Positions 54,005 to 63,649 of a DNA stretch of 64,000 nucleotides are shown here, piece after piece. The stretch's first letter is position 1. Every line of letters starts with the position of its first letter. Location: assembly GCA_023426125.1 (NCBI GenBank), contig JAFABI010000105.1, positions 94,969-158,968 of the forward strand, read 5' to 3'. Source of the stretch: Bacillota bacterium (GTDB taxonomy: Bacteria; Bacillota; Clostridia; Acetivibrionales; DTU013). Position numbers and translations under genes: made by a program. Under the pieces are notes generated by a model. The model was given only the letters and a program-made list of their open reading frames with translations. It had not been told where the DNA came from and did not search any database.

Positions 54005-54038
54005 GAGGCTCCCTTTAAACAGAGAGGGAGCCTTTTAG
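54005..54038 (+). terminator. Terminator after the surface protein gene
   Basis: GGCTCCCT (54007-54014) pairs with AGGGAGCC (54025-54032), followed by TTTT. It lies about 25 bases past the stop. Confidence 0.8.
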
Positions 54039-54082
54039 GTTGGCTCCATCGGCGGAGGAGAGGTGATCGGGCTTGACCGGAG

Positions 54083-54913
54083 CTACATTAGAGTAACTAC
54101 AAGCACTGCTATATCATTATTTCCCTTCAAATATATTTCTACGGCCATATCCTTATATAAATCATTTTTTGTAAGCATTCTTACATCCCTTCCTCCACCA
54201 CCGCCCTCATCATATACGATGATAGTGCTATCGGTGAAGTAATAGCAATTACCATGGACCTTAACATTGATGGAGTTAACATCAAGAATGGTATTGCCTC
54301 CGTCATTGGCTTCCGGTATACCGGTGATTTGAATTTTTCCGTCAGCATTAACGGTATAGGTTATGACATTACCGGGGTCGGCATATACAGAATCTGCAGT
54401 CGTAAAGGTGTTAAAGCCGGATTTGCTGATCAAATCCATGATATACTTGTTATCCGCTATGGCGATCCTGTCAATGGCATATGCAAAGTTAACATTATCA
54501 GCGTCTTCGCTGTAATCTTTGATCTCACAAAACACAATATCGGATTCGCCTTCATTCTCTCCACCTGTCACAACCACCTTGAATTCGTAGGTAGCGTCCG
54601 GCGACAGCCCTTTTACCAGAGCCCAGGTTGCTGATTTACCTTCCACCAAGCCTGTTTCGTAATCTTGCCTGTTAACCAGTTCCACCCAGCTTTGCCCGCC
54701 TTTTATCCGGTATTGCAATAATACATTATCCGGTTCTTCGGGCGTTGTCCATTCCATGTAAACAATGCTGTTTTCCGAAATTATCTGATAACAGGCCAGG
54801 ATGGTAACATGGTCAACTACCTGCAGCGTACCTGATTCCATCCCTATACCTGAACTTGGCAGAATGGCGCTTTCACTTCCGTCACTATCATATGAGGCAC
54901 TAAATGTAAACAC
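54083..54913 (-). pseudogene. 5'-truncated surface-type protein with fibronectin III domain
   Basis: The frame is open for 276 codons after a GTG at 54913, and for about 33 more codons upstream without any ATG, ending at a TGA near 55006. No ribosome binding site or signal peptide precedes it. A fibronectin type III domain is visible (VYMEWTTPEEPDNVLLQYRI, LVKGLSPDATYEFKVVV near 50-115). The remainder is beta-rich with Asp/Asn-rich turns. It is probably the C-terminal remnant of a larger secreted protein. A GCAGGAC/GTCCTGC hairpin lies just upstream (54971-54995). Confidence 0.55.
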
Positions 54914-55013
54914 GCCTGGAGCAGGTATGTACAGATTCCATCTCCACTTATTGTCATAATGAAAATATGAGCAGGACGGTTTAACGCTGTCCTGCCCACA
55001 CTCATATCAAAAA

Positions 55014-55110
55014 TTACACCTTGCTGTACTCCAATTTTGTATTCTTTTTCCTAAGCTTGATTTCCAAGCCCAAGCTATCTACATATTTTATAAAAGTTGC
55101 CCATCTCTGA
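55014..55110 (-). pseudogene. C-terminal remnant of an unidentified small protein, perhaps a regulator
   Basis: After the stop of the MetE-like gene, one minus-strand frame is open for about 30 codons and ends at 55014 (WATFIKYVDSLGLEIKLRK...). The YVDSLGLEIKL ending resembles the C-terminus of HTH antitoxin-type proteins, but there is no start. It is a short, low-certainty call. Confidence 0.2.
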
Positions 55111-55113
55111 CGA

Positions 55114-56274
55114 TTACACACCCCAGTACTGCCGCGCAATCCTCCGGCCCTGGTCGATTTTGGCCCACTGCTCTTCTTCGGTCAGCTCATTGCCGCCGTC
55201 ACAGGACGCGAAACCACACTGATGAGAGAGAAGCAGCCTGTCTTTGGGGATAATCCTGGATGCTTCGTCAAGCAGTCTGATGACACGGGCCTCATCGTCA
55301 AGTGTGTTTGTTTTGGATGACAACAACCCAAGCACAATCCCGGTATCCGGCTTATCCTGAAAAACGCTGAGTGCTTCCAGCGACCCCGCCCGTTCGTCGT
55401 CCCATTCAAGGAAAAAGCGATCGTATTTCAGTTGCTTTAAAAACAGGTTTGCAATCTTAACATACGAGCCGCCGCCCATATTACGGGAATCATAGTTACC
55501 GCGGCAGTTGTGCGTCCACATTTTCAGCCCCAAGCCATGACCGAAGTCAATCAGCGTATTGTTGATACCGATAAATTCGGCAGCAAGAGCTTTGACTTCT
55601 TCCTGATTGATATTCTTGCCTGTGTATGGGGAGTTGGGGTTATCCTCCGCGAAAAGCTCCCAGAGACAATCATCAAACTGCAGGATTTTCCCGCCGGCAG
55701 CAGCGTATTCTTCCACAAATTCTTTGTATGCTTGCGTCAGCCCCGCTTTCAATTCCTGCGGACTTTTGTAAACCGAGCCTTTGTCGCCGATGTTATCAGA
55801 CCACGACAATTCCCCAAAGATATGTGACGGCGACGGAACGCATAATTTCGTTTCACGATCGCCTGCGATAGACTTCAGCCTTTTAAACACTTTAATAAAG
55901 TGATGGTCTTTTCCGCTGAGTTCACCGGTGATTCGCAAACCAATGTCTTTTCGCGTTTCGTATTTCGAGCATCCGTCCTTGTCACGGAAGAAGTAGCCGT
56001 GTTCAGCAATGTAACGGCTGATACCGCCAAGCCCCCAAACAAAGTCCAAATGCCACATCGACTTGGAATATTCGCCATCGGTAATGACCGTTAAACCGTG
56101 CTCGATTTCTTTTGCGACGACAGCCTTGGTCGCCTCCGCTTCGCACTGCTCATAGCCCTCAAAGTCTTCGTAGAACGGGTAGATGATGTCATCGCGGTGT
56201 TCAATTTGCTCTTTGTATTTCAGCAAAGCTGACGGGCGCAGCAAACTTCCTACTGTTTGAAATTTCTCGCTCAT
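55114..56274 (-). CDS. MetE-superfamily (cobalamin-independent methionine synthase C-domain-like) protein
   Basis: 386 aa, a single TIM-barrel domain. Zinc-type ligands: MWTHNCRGNY near 250 (His, Cys), FLEWDDERAG near 287 (Glu/Asp) and LLSHQCGFASCDGG near 350 (Cys). The N-terminus GSLLRPSALL and ITDGEYS are family features. Full MetE is about 750 aa; one-domain relatives include archaeal MetE and alkyl-CoM-type methyl or alkyl transferases, so substrate is open. The LysR gene just upstream on the same strand probably controls it. Good AAGGAGGG box. Confidence 0.85.
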   Translation of the reverse strand: MSEKFQTVGSLLRPSALLKYKEQIEHRDDIIYPFYEDFEGYEQCEAEATKAVVAKEIEHGLTVITDGEYSKSMWHLDFVWGLGGISRYIAEHGYFFRDKDGCSKYETRKDIGLRITGELSGKDHHFIKVFKRLKSIAGDRETKLCVPSPSHIFGELSWSDNIGDKGSVYKSPQELKAGLTQAYKEFVEEYAAAGGKILQFDDCLWELFAEDNPNSPYTGKNINQEEVKALAAEFIGINNTLIDFGHGLGLKMWTHNCRGNYDSRNMGGGSYVKIANLFLKQLKYDRFFLEWDDERAGSLEALSVFQDKPDTGIVLGLLSSKTNTLDDEARVIRLLDEASRIIPKDRLLLSHQCGFASCDGGNELTEEEQWAKIDQGRRIARQYWGV

Positions 56275-56386
56275 TGTGAAACCCTCCTTGATCTGGAATT
56301 TATATGGATTTGGTACAAATTGATCGTACCATGCCAGGAGGGGATATGGGTAACACGAATAAAATATGTCGAGCTATAGCCACATG

Positions 56387-57316
56387 CTATAACTCATTTT
56401 CAATATCAACGCCATATTCGGCTACAACGGCTTTTAATTCCTCAAGGTACATTGCCGCTTGCCATGTCAGTCGGATATCTTTGTGCGAAATCCAGCCAAC
56501 TTCGATCGCATCGTCAACGCGGAGCGGTACTGCCGTGATATTGTCGCCGTTTAAGTCCGCACTCACAATCCCTGTTGAAATTGTATAACCGTTCAGCCCT
56601 ATCATCAGGTTAAAAATGGTTGCTCTGTCACCGACGCGAATGTCTTTCCTCGCATATTCGGTGCTGAGTATTTCCTCCGAAAAATAGAAGGAGTTGTAAT
56701 CACCCTGTTCAAATGACAAACGCGGGTAATCAGCCAAGTCTTCAAGGGTCACATATTCTTTCCTGGCAAGCGGATTTGCAGTGCTTATAAAAACGTGAGG
56801 TTTGGCGGTAAACAGCGGATGAAATGTGAGGTTGTTTTCTCGCAGCAGCTTTTCTATCACCTGTCGGTTAAAACCATTCATATAAAGTATGCCAAGTTCG
56901 CTGCGCAGATTTTTAACATCTTCGACAATCTCAAAAGTCCTTGCTTCGCGCAAAGTGTACTCATATTCTTCCGCATCGGTTTTCTTTACCATATTCACAA
57001 ACGCATTCACAGCGAAAGCATAGTGCTGGGTTGATATGGAGCACAACCGCCGCGACGGTTTCCTGTTAAGCCATCGCTGCTCCAAAAGGCTCGTCTGTTC
57101 AACGACCTGGCGGGCGTAACTTAAAAACTCCGCGCCATCGGTGGTCAGCGATATGCCTCTCGGCGTCCGGGTAAAAAGTTCATGGCCGATTTCCGTCTCT
57201 AAATCACGAAGGGCGTTTGATAGGCTGGGTTGAGCAATAAAAAGGCGTTCAGCGGCTTTGTTGATGGAGCCGCAGTTCACGGTCTCAATAAAATATTTAA
57301 GCTGTTGTAAGGTCAT
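56387..57316 (-). CDS. LysR-family transcriptional regulator
   Basis: 309 aa. N-terminal HTH (SINKAAERLFIAQPSLSNAL, RDLETEIGHELF) and a two-lobed effector domain. Similar in layout to the LysR protein at 27928-28848. It precedes the MetE-like gene by 112 bases in the same direction and is its most likely regulator. The start has GGAGGG 8 bases upstream. Confidence 0.92.
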   Translation of the reverse strand: MTLQQLKYFIETVNCGSINKAAERLFIAQPSLSNALRDLETEIGHELFTRTPRGISLTTDGAEFLSYARQVVEQTSLLEQRWLNRKPSRRLCSISTQHYAFAVNAFVNMVKKTDAEEYEYTLREARTFEIVEDVKNLRSELGILYMNGFNRQVIEKLLRENNLTFHPLFTAKPHVFISTANPLARKEYVTLEDLADYPRLSFEQGDYNSFYFSEEILSTEYARKDIRVGDRATIFNLMIGLNGYTISTGIVSADLNGDNITAVPLRVDDAIEVGWISHKDIRLTWQAAMYLEELKAVVAEYGVDIENEL

Positions 57317-57397
57317 CGGACTTTCCCTCCTCGTTTAATCTGACATCTCAATTAATTTTCTAAAATAAAGGAAGGGGTAGGCACGATCCAGTATGTT

Positions 57398-58258
57398 CTA
57401 TGATACGAACCGGTATTTCAAAGGTGTGATGCCAACCACTTTCCTGAATTCCCTGATGAAATGACTGTAGTCGTTAAAACCTGCCAGAGTACATATCTCG
57501 CCGATAGAATATTCGGTGGTTTTAAGAAGCTCTTTGGCTTTGTTGATTCTGTAATTAATAAGGAAATCATAGGGGCTTACCCCTATATGGCTCTTGAAAA
57601 GCCTTATGAAATAGTATTTGGACATGCAGGCTATCTGGGCCAATTCTTCCATATCCAATTTACTTTTGTAGTGACACTGGATATGCCGGATGACATTTTC
57701 AATATCCTTGTGGTGTTCCGTACGCTTTTTATTTTTTGCGGGGGTAAACCTGCTGATGAACAAATGAGAAATAATATTCGTTGTGATCATTGAAATTTTT
57801 ACGTTTGCGGAGATATCATTCATCGTAAAGGAGGAGAACAAGTCATCCAGCATATTTCGAAACCGCAGCGGATCACTGACTGTAATGATGTTCAGCGAAT
57901 CCTGGTTCAGTAAGCTGAAATGTTCTTTTGCCGAGGTGCCGTTAAAATGGAACCACAGGAAGTCCCAAATATCCCCCTGGATGGTTTTGTACATGTGGTA
58001 GGTGTCGCAATAGATCATCACGGCCTGGTTGGCTCCCAAAACATATTCTCTGCCGCAATGGTTCAGGTACCCCTTCCCTGAAAGCGTATAGATCAGAAGA
58101 TAATTTTTTTGTTCTTGTCTTTCTGTAAAATAAGTAGAACCCGCGATATAATGACCGTATTCGTTAATATAAAAAGGGAGCCTTCTTGCGATATCGTTCG
58201 GCGTATTGACAAACCAGGTAGATTTCTCACTGATGTCCAGGGTATATTTCAACTTCAT
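57398..58258 (-). CDS. AraC-family regulator with cupin-type sensor domain
   Basis: 286 aa. N-terminal AraC-binding cupin (LLIYTLSGKGYLNH near 52-66, WDFLWFHFNG near 97-106), then an AraC HTH pair at about 185-285 (MEELAQIACMSKYYFIRLF and IGEICTLAGFNDYSHFIREF). It is divergent from the rhamnose genes with a 213-base gap and is expected to activate them on binding a sugar such as L-rhamnose. Confidence 0.92.
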   Translation of the reverse strand: MKLKYTLDISEKSTWFVNTPNDIARRLPFYINEYGHYIAGSTYFTERQEQKNYLLIYTLSGKGYLNHCGREYVLGANQAVMIYCDTYHMYKTIQGDIWDFLWFHFNGTSAKEHFSLLNQDSLNIITVSDPLRFRNMLDDLFSSFTMNDISANVKISMITTNIISHLFISRFTPAKNKKRTEHHKDIENVIRHIQCHYKSKLDMEELAQIACMSKYYFIRLFKSHIGVSPYDFLINYRINKAKELLKTTEYSIGEICTLAGFNDYSHFIREFRKVVGITPLKYRFVS

Positions 58259-58471
58259 ATCCAGCCTCCAATCTTCCTTTATCTTGGCAGCATATGCATG
58301 TTTTTTGACAATCTACAACAGTGCAACTGCTTACAGCGCATATTATAATTATATATGTAACGAGTAAATATTTCAACGAACAGGTACGGATTGTCCTTAC
58401 GTAGCTTGATACGGTATATGGCATGAAGTACCTTGAGTCTATAAGGAAAGTGTAAAAGGAGGCTGATTGAT
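58259..58471. promoter_or_regulatory. Divergent intergenic region, AraC gene / rhamnose cluster
   Basis: AT-rich stretch near 58340-58365 and a good RBS (AGGAGG) for the mutarotase gene. No operator or promoter was identified with confidence. Confidence 0.35.
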
Positions 58472-58783
58472 ATGCGAGCGACCTGGAAAATCATACTGAA
58501 GCCGGGAATGAAGGCAGAGTATAAGAAAAGGCATGATGAAATATGGCCCGAGATGACTGCTGCCCTTAATGAGGCGGGTATTAGCAATTACTCTATCTGG
58601 AACACGGGCAATGACCTTTTCGGCTATTATGAAGCGGATGACATCGGCCACTGCAATAAGGTGCTGGGCAGCAGTCCGGTAGTTGCAAGGTGGAATGAAT
58701 ACATGAAGGATGTAATTGATTTTGAAATTGATCCTGAAACAGGGACTGTACCTGCACTTGAACTGATGTTTCTATATGAATGA
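58472..58783 (+). CDS. rhaM: L-rhamnose mutarotase
   Basis: 103 aa, full family length. The motif YKKRHDEIWPEM near 17-28 has the catalytic Tyr and His of RhaM, and WNEYM near 73-77 matches the second half. It interconverts the anomers of L-rhamnose (or L-fucose-like sugars). First gene of the plus-strand cluster, 24 bases before the isomerase-family gene. Confidence 0.9.
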   Translation: MRATWKIILKPGMKAEYKKRHDEIWPEMTAALNEAGISNYSIWNTGNDLFGYYEADDIGHCNKVLGSSPVVARWNEYMKDVIDFEIDPETGTVPALELMFLYE

Positions 58784-58807
58784 TGTGTATAATCGGAGGA
58801 AATATCC

Positions 58808-60310
58808 ATGGTGACTTTAAAACCTATTAAAGAAATAAAGCGTCCAAGGGTGGGGCTTTATTCATCGGGCTTGAAAGCATATTGGCCGCAGTTCCCCGGC
58901 ATGAGGGAGCGCATGATCGAGTACGGGCAGTTCATAGAGAAAAAAATGAGCCGGTTTGCCGACGTTAAAAACTTCGGACTTGTAGATACCGAGTATGAGG
59001 CCAGGAAGTCCGGAGAATGGTTCAACGCCCAAAACGCGGACCTGATTTTCTGTCACTGTGCAACCTACGCAACAAGCGCAACCATACTCCCTGTACACCA
59101 GATATGTAAAGCTCCGGTAATCGTGCTGAACCTTCAGCCCACTGCCCGCATCAATTATGAAAAGACTACAACGGGCGAATGGCTTGCACACTGTGGCGCG
59201 TGTGTAGCCCCTGAAATTTCAAACGCTTTTAACCGTGCGAGTATAAAATATAAAGTAATCAACGGGCTGCTGGGGCTTGACTATACCCCTTCCATTTCGC
59301 TTACAGATGAGAACACTGCCGGCAGGCTGGAAGCCATAAGAGCATGGGCACAAATACAAGAGTGGGTCAGAGCGGCATCCGTGTCCCGAACCCTGAAGCA
59401 CAGCCGTTTTGGCTTTCTGGGTAACACATACAGCGGTATGCTCGACATGTACAGCGACTTTACAATGCTGCAGGCTCAGACAGGTATGCACGTGGAAATC
59501 CTTGAAATGTGCGACCTCGACAGGCTTTTGAAAACGGTTTCCCCTGCCGAAACCAGGCAAAAGCTTGATGAAATAAAGGAAATGTTTGAAATCAGCGGAG
59601 ACTCACCTTCCGACCCGCTTGTAAAGAAACCCTCCGATAAACAGCTTGAATGGTCTGCAAAGGTTTCGGCCGCCCAGGAGAAAATGGTGCTTGAGTACGA
59701 CCTCGATGCGCTTTCCTACTACTACCACAGCACAGACGGAAATCCATACGAAAAGCTTCAGGGCGGGTTCATCGTCGGACATTCGCTTCTGACGGCACAG
59801 GGTATCCCCTGTGCGGGCGAAGGAGATTTGAAAACAGCTCTTGCCATGAAAATCTGTGACATCCTTGGAATCGGTGGAAGTTTCTGTGAGATTGTTGTAA
59901 CCGACTACATAGACAATACAATACTGGTTGGGCACGACGGGCCGTTCCATATCGGCATTTCAGACCGCAAGCCTATACTCCGCGGCATGGGCGTATATCA
60001 CGGCAAGAAGGGTACGGGTGTATCGGTTGAGGCCAAGGTAAAACCAGGTCCCATTACCACCCTGAATGTAACGCAGACCATTGAGGGAAGGCTGAAGTTC
60101 ATAATAAGCGAAGCTGAAGCCACAAACGGTACCATAATGACCATCGGAAATACGCAAACTCCTGCTAAATTCAAGATGCATCCCGACGAGTATATGGACA
60201 GGTGGTTCAGCGAAGCACCTACCCACCATTTTGCGCTTGCCACCGGACACAATGCTTCTTTGCTGCAAAAAACGGGTTATCTGATGGAGATAAATACAGT
60301 CATAATATAA
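58808..60310 (+). CDS. L-fucose/L-arabinose isomerase-family protein
   Basis: 500 aa. It has the fold of the fucose/arabinose isomerase family: VGLYSSGLKAYWPQF near 16, an N-terminal domain with LIFCHCATYATSAT, FGFLGNTYSGMLDMYSDF near 200, and a C-terminal domain with TTLNVTQTIEGRLKFI. Members interconvert aldoses and ketoses. Position between rhamnose mutarotase and a GH106-type rhamnosidase suggests a rhamnose or 6-deoxyhexose substrate, but it is not the usual RhaA. GGAGG box 7 bases before ATG. Confidence 0.85.
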   Translation: MVTLKPIKEIKRPRVGLYSSGLKAYWPQFPGMRERMIEYGQFIEKKMSRFADVKNFGLVDTEYEARKSGEWFNAQNADLIFCHCATYATSATILPVHQICKAPVIVLNLQPTARINYEKTTTGEWLAHCGACVAPEISNAFNRASIKYKVINGLLGLDYTPSISLTDENTAGRLEAIRAWAQIQEWVRAASVSRTLKHSRFGFLGNTYSGMLDMYSDFTMLQAQTGMHVEILEMCDLDRLLKTVSPAETRQKLDEIKEMFEISGDSPSDPLVKKPSDKQLEWSAKVSAAQEKMVLEYDLDALSYYYHSTDGNPYEKLQGGFIVGHSLLTAQGIPCAGEGDLKTALAMKICDILGIGGSFCEIVVTDYIDNTILVGHDGPFHIGISDRKPILRGMGVYHGKKGTGVSVEAKVKPGPITTLNVTQTIEGRLKFIISEAEATNGTIMTIGNTQTPAKFKMHPDEYMDRWFSEAPTHHFALATGHNASLLQKTGYLMEINTVII

Positions 60311-60379
60311 ATGATCCTGGAGAAACCGGAAAACGCAAAAAAGATGAAAGAATAAAGAGTATTGAAGGGAGAAAGAAAA

Positions 60380-63300
60380 ATGGACCAACTGAGAGAAGCC
60401 TTTCAGAATCCGCCCGCATCCTATCGCGGCGCGCCGCTTTGGGTGTGGAACGACCTGATGTGTGAAGATCAGATATCTTTTCAACTTACTGAACTTAAAA
60501 TGCACGGCTTCGGTGGCGCTTTCGTGCATCCCCGGCCTGGCCTGATCACCGAATACCTTTCGGAGGAGTGGTTCCGGCTGTGGGATTTTGCGCTTCAAAC
60601 CGTCAAAAAGCTGGATATGAAGCTGTACATTTATGACGAAAATTCCTATCCGTCAGGCTTTGCCGGCGGACATGTCTCCAGCCGATTGCCTGACTGTCTG
60701 GCGTCCGGCATGACCTATAGGGTGCTTACCGACCCCCGGCAAATGGACGGCAAGCCGATCATTAAAGCCTTCAACTGTACAAAAAAAGGAGAAGGGCTGG
60801 TCATACGGGAGGACATCACTTTGTGCCCCTGTAGCGGATGGTCTGCCCATGGAGATACGTTCTTTGTAATCATGCCGGTAAAACCGCAGACCACCGGCTG
60901 GCTCGCCGGCTTTGCCTATGTGGATCTCATGCGTCCCGAGGTGACGGAAGCATTTCTGCAGACAACCCATGAGGCATATTACAAACGCTTTGGCGGTGAT
61001 TTCGGAGACAGCATTCCCGCCATTTTCACCGACGAGCCCTATCTCGGCAGCGGCGACGTCTATGGCGACGGCGCTCCGGCGCTGCCCTTCAGCTACTGGC
61101 TGGCAAATGAATTTGCGGTGCAGCATGGATACAGCCTGCTTGCAAACCTCCCTTGCATCTTCAAAAACGTGGAAGGCGCGCAGTTTGACTACCCCGCTGA
61201 AAAGGTGCGCTATGACTATTATACCACGCTGCATACGCTGTGGACAAAGAACGCCGTCGAGCCCATAGGCAAATGGTGCGCAGAACACAACATTGCATGG
61301 ACGGGGCACTATATGGAGCATCAATGGCCTTTTGCCTATGCCGCCTGCACCTCTCCCGCTCTGCAATCCCATTATGAGTACCACCAGTGGCCTGCCATCG
61401 ATATGCTGCTGTCCAATTATTTACGCGACACGGAATCCCATGCACTCACGCTTACCATTCAGGAAATCCGCTCCGCCGCCAACCAGTTCAAGAAGGAGCG
61501 TACGCTATGCGAGCTGTACGGCGCAGGCGGATGGGATTCCACCTTTGAGGATTACAAACGTATGGGTGACTGGGTGCTTGTCAACGGCATCAACTTTATC
61601 AACCAGCACCTGACGTATTGCACCATCGCAGGCGCACGCAAGCGCGACCATCCACAGTCCTTCGACTGGCGCGAGCCCTGGTGGAATGAATACACGCAGA
61701 TGAACGATTATCTGGGACGTGTCTCCTATCTCCTCTCACAGGGCGTGATGCAGCAGCGCATTCTGGTGCTGAATCCTAACACTACCGGCTATTTGATACC
61801 TTACGAGGAAGAAAAGGGTTCCATCTTTTCCAATGCAGGTACAGATGCCATCCGCAACCCGGATATGCATCTTTTCCTTGAGACTCTTCAAAGTCTTGCC
61901 GATCATCAGTGGGATTACGACCTGGGAGACGAATACACCCTGCAGCGCCATGCCGCCGTTGAAAACAGGAAGCTCCGGGTAGGCGCGCAGCACTATGAAG
62001 CGGTGGTTGTGCCGGGGGATATGAAGAATATGCTCAAGAGCACCGCAAGCTTGCTCAACCAGCTGATGAAATCAGGAGGCTGCGTCATTGCCTGCGGAAA
62101 TCCCGGCAGCTATATCGATGGTCTCCGGGATGCGGCTGCTTATGACGTACTGCGCAGCATGTGGACGGCAGTTGAATCCGCAGAGGCGTTGAATACACAG
62201 TTGCAGACGCTGCTGCCACCGCGTATGGCAAGCAGTGTGCCATGGGTAACAGGCGTTACACACATGCGCCGTGTGCTGGATGATGGCCGTGAAATATATT
62301 TTTTTGTGAACCATCACATGGGTGCTTTCGAAACATCCCTTACCCTGCCGGGTACCTGCGTAGTGCAATGGAACCTGTTTAACGGCAAGGCGGAGCCTTT
62401 GCGTTATGATGTGAAGGATGGGATGGTGAGCTTTGGCCTATCGCTCCAACGCAATCAATCGGTCATGCTTGTGGTGGGGGGAAATGCTGAAGGAATTCCG
62501 GAGCCTGTCTCGCTTCCAAGCAGGGAAGTACCGTTGTCCCTTGCCTCCATTCGGGCGGAGACACCCAATATGCTTCCTGTCTCCTACTGTAATCTCAAGA
62601 TGAACGGCCAGGCGTATGAGGATATCCATGTGATCAAGGCAGCCGATCTGATTTTTGCCGTTCGGGGATTTGATGGCAATCCATGGGATAACAAGGTCCA
62701 GTACCGGAACAATTTGATGGACCGGAATCATTTTGGCCCGTCCAGCGGATTTGAAGCGGTGTACGTCTTCACGGCTGCGGAGGATTTCACACCCCGCGTG
62801 TTATATGCCGTAGCCGAACAGCCTGAATTATGCCGGCTGCTGATCAACAGGCATCCGGTAGAATGGATGGCGGACCGGCACTACCTGGATCACCATTTTG
62901 GAAGGGCTGATATTGCGGCATGGGTCATGCCGGGTGAAAACAGAGTTTCCGTGATTGCAGACCGGTTTGATGTTCGTATGGAACTGGAAACGCTGTATTT
63001 GAGCGGCGACTTCTCGGTAAGTGCTGTGGACGGAAAATGGGTGCTGGCGGCGTCCGGATCGCTGCAATATGGCGCGTGGAAATCGCAAGGCAGCCCGTTC
63101 TATTCCGGTGCGATGGTATACCGCTATGAGGCGGTTCTGGATGAAAAGCCGAAGGTCGCGCTGCTTGATGTGCAGAAGTATATGGCCACTGCATTGTCTT
63201 TTACAGTGAATGGCCAATATGCGGGCCTGATCGGTGCGGACGGCACAAAGCCGGTTGAAATCGCCCCTTTGCTGCATGCAGGCAAAAATGAAATCGCAAT

Positions 63301-63478
63301 CCGCGTATGCGGCAGCCTGAAAAATCTGCTGGGCCCGCATTTTATGAAAGAACCCGTACGGGGCAGCGCATGGCCGGCCATGTGGAAAGCTGCACCCGCA
63401 TTCCGCCAGCCCGGACCGGATACTTATGACCTGCTGGACTTCGGTTTGATGGAAGGTCCGTCGCTGACCGTCGGCTAA
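60380..63478 (+). CDS. GH106-type alpha-L-rhamnosidase
   Basis: 1032 aa from ATG 60380 (MDQLREAFQN), with an AGGGAG box; an in-frame ATG 6 codons earlier is less well placed. N-terminal barrel with APLWVWNDLM near 16, GGAFVHPRPGL, YDENSYPSGFAGG near 85 and FTDEPYLGSGD; C-terminal beta-sandwich domains, one galactose-binding-like. No signal peptide, so it acts on imported rhamnosides. No transporter is adjacent in the window. It follows the isomerase gene by 70 bases. Confidence 0.85.
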   Translation: MDQLREAFQNPPASYRGAPLWVWNDLMCEDQISFQLTELKMHGFGGAFVHPRPGLITEYLSEEWFRLWDFALQTVKKLDMKLYIYDENSYPSGFAGGHVSSRLPDCLASGMTYRVLTDPRQMDGKPIIKAFNCTKKGEGLVIREDITLCPCSGWSAHGDTFFVIMPVKPQTTGWLAGFAYVDLMRPEVTEAFLQTTHEAYYKRFGGDFGDSIPAIFTDEPYLGSGDVYGDGAPALPFSYWLANEFAVQHGYSLLANLPCIFKNVEGAQFDYPAEKVRYDYYTTLHTLWTKNAVEPIGKWCAEHNIAWTGHYMEHQWPFAYAACTSPALQSHYEYHQWPAIDMLLSNYLRDTESHALTLTIQEIRSAANQFKKERTLCELYGAGGWDSTFEDYKRMGDWVLVNGINFINQHLTYCTIAGARKRDHPQSFDWREPWWNEYTQMNDYLGRVSYLLSQGVMQQRILVLNPNTTGYLIPYEEEKGSIFSNAGTDAIRNPDMHLFLETLQSLADHQWDYDLGDEYTLQRHAAVENRKLRVGAQHYEAVVVPGDMKNMLKSTASLLNQLMKSGGCVIACGNPGSYIDGLRDAAAYDVLRSMWTAVESAEALNTQLQTLLPPRMASSVPWVTGVTHMRRVLDDGREIYFFVNHHMGAFETSLTLPGTCVVQWNLFNGKAEPLRYDVKDGMVSFGLSLQRNQSVMLVVGGNAEGIPEPVSLPSREVPLSLASIRAETPNMLPVSYCNLKMNGQAYEDIHVIKAADLIFAVRGFDGNPWDNKVQYRNNLMDRNHFGPSSGFEAVYVFTAAEDFTPRVLYAVAEQPELCRLLINRHPVEWMADRHYLDHHFGRADIAAWVMPGENRVSVIADRFDVRMELETLYLSGDFSVSAVDGKWVLAASGSLQYGAWKSQGSPFYSGAMVYRYEAVLDEKPKVALLDVQKYMATALSFTVNGQYAGLIGADGTKPVEIAPLLHAGKNEIAIRVCGSLKNLLGPHFMKEPVRGSAWPAMWKAAPAFRQPGPDTYDLLDFGLMEGPSLTVG

Positions 63479-63603
63479 ATGATAAAAATGATCATCAATC
63501 AGCATGACGTCCGCCGGCAGTTCTTCCGCATACCTGTCAGCCTGTCTTCACACCAGTTAAAATATTACAAAATAAGAGTAGCTCTAAAATTGTACAGGAA
63601 AGC

Positions 63604-63644
63604 GGCTGTAGTAATCAATTATTTGATTATTGCAGCCTTTTTTT
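63604..63644 (+). terminator. Terminator of the rhamnose cluster
   Basis: GGCTGTAGTAATCAA pairs with TTTGATTATTGCAGCC around a short loop and is followed by seven T. It lies 126 bases after the rhamnosidase stop. Confidence 0.85.
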
Positions 63645-63649
63645 ATGTA

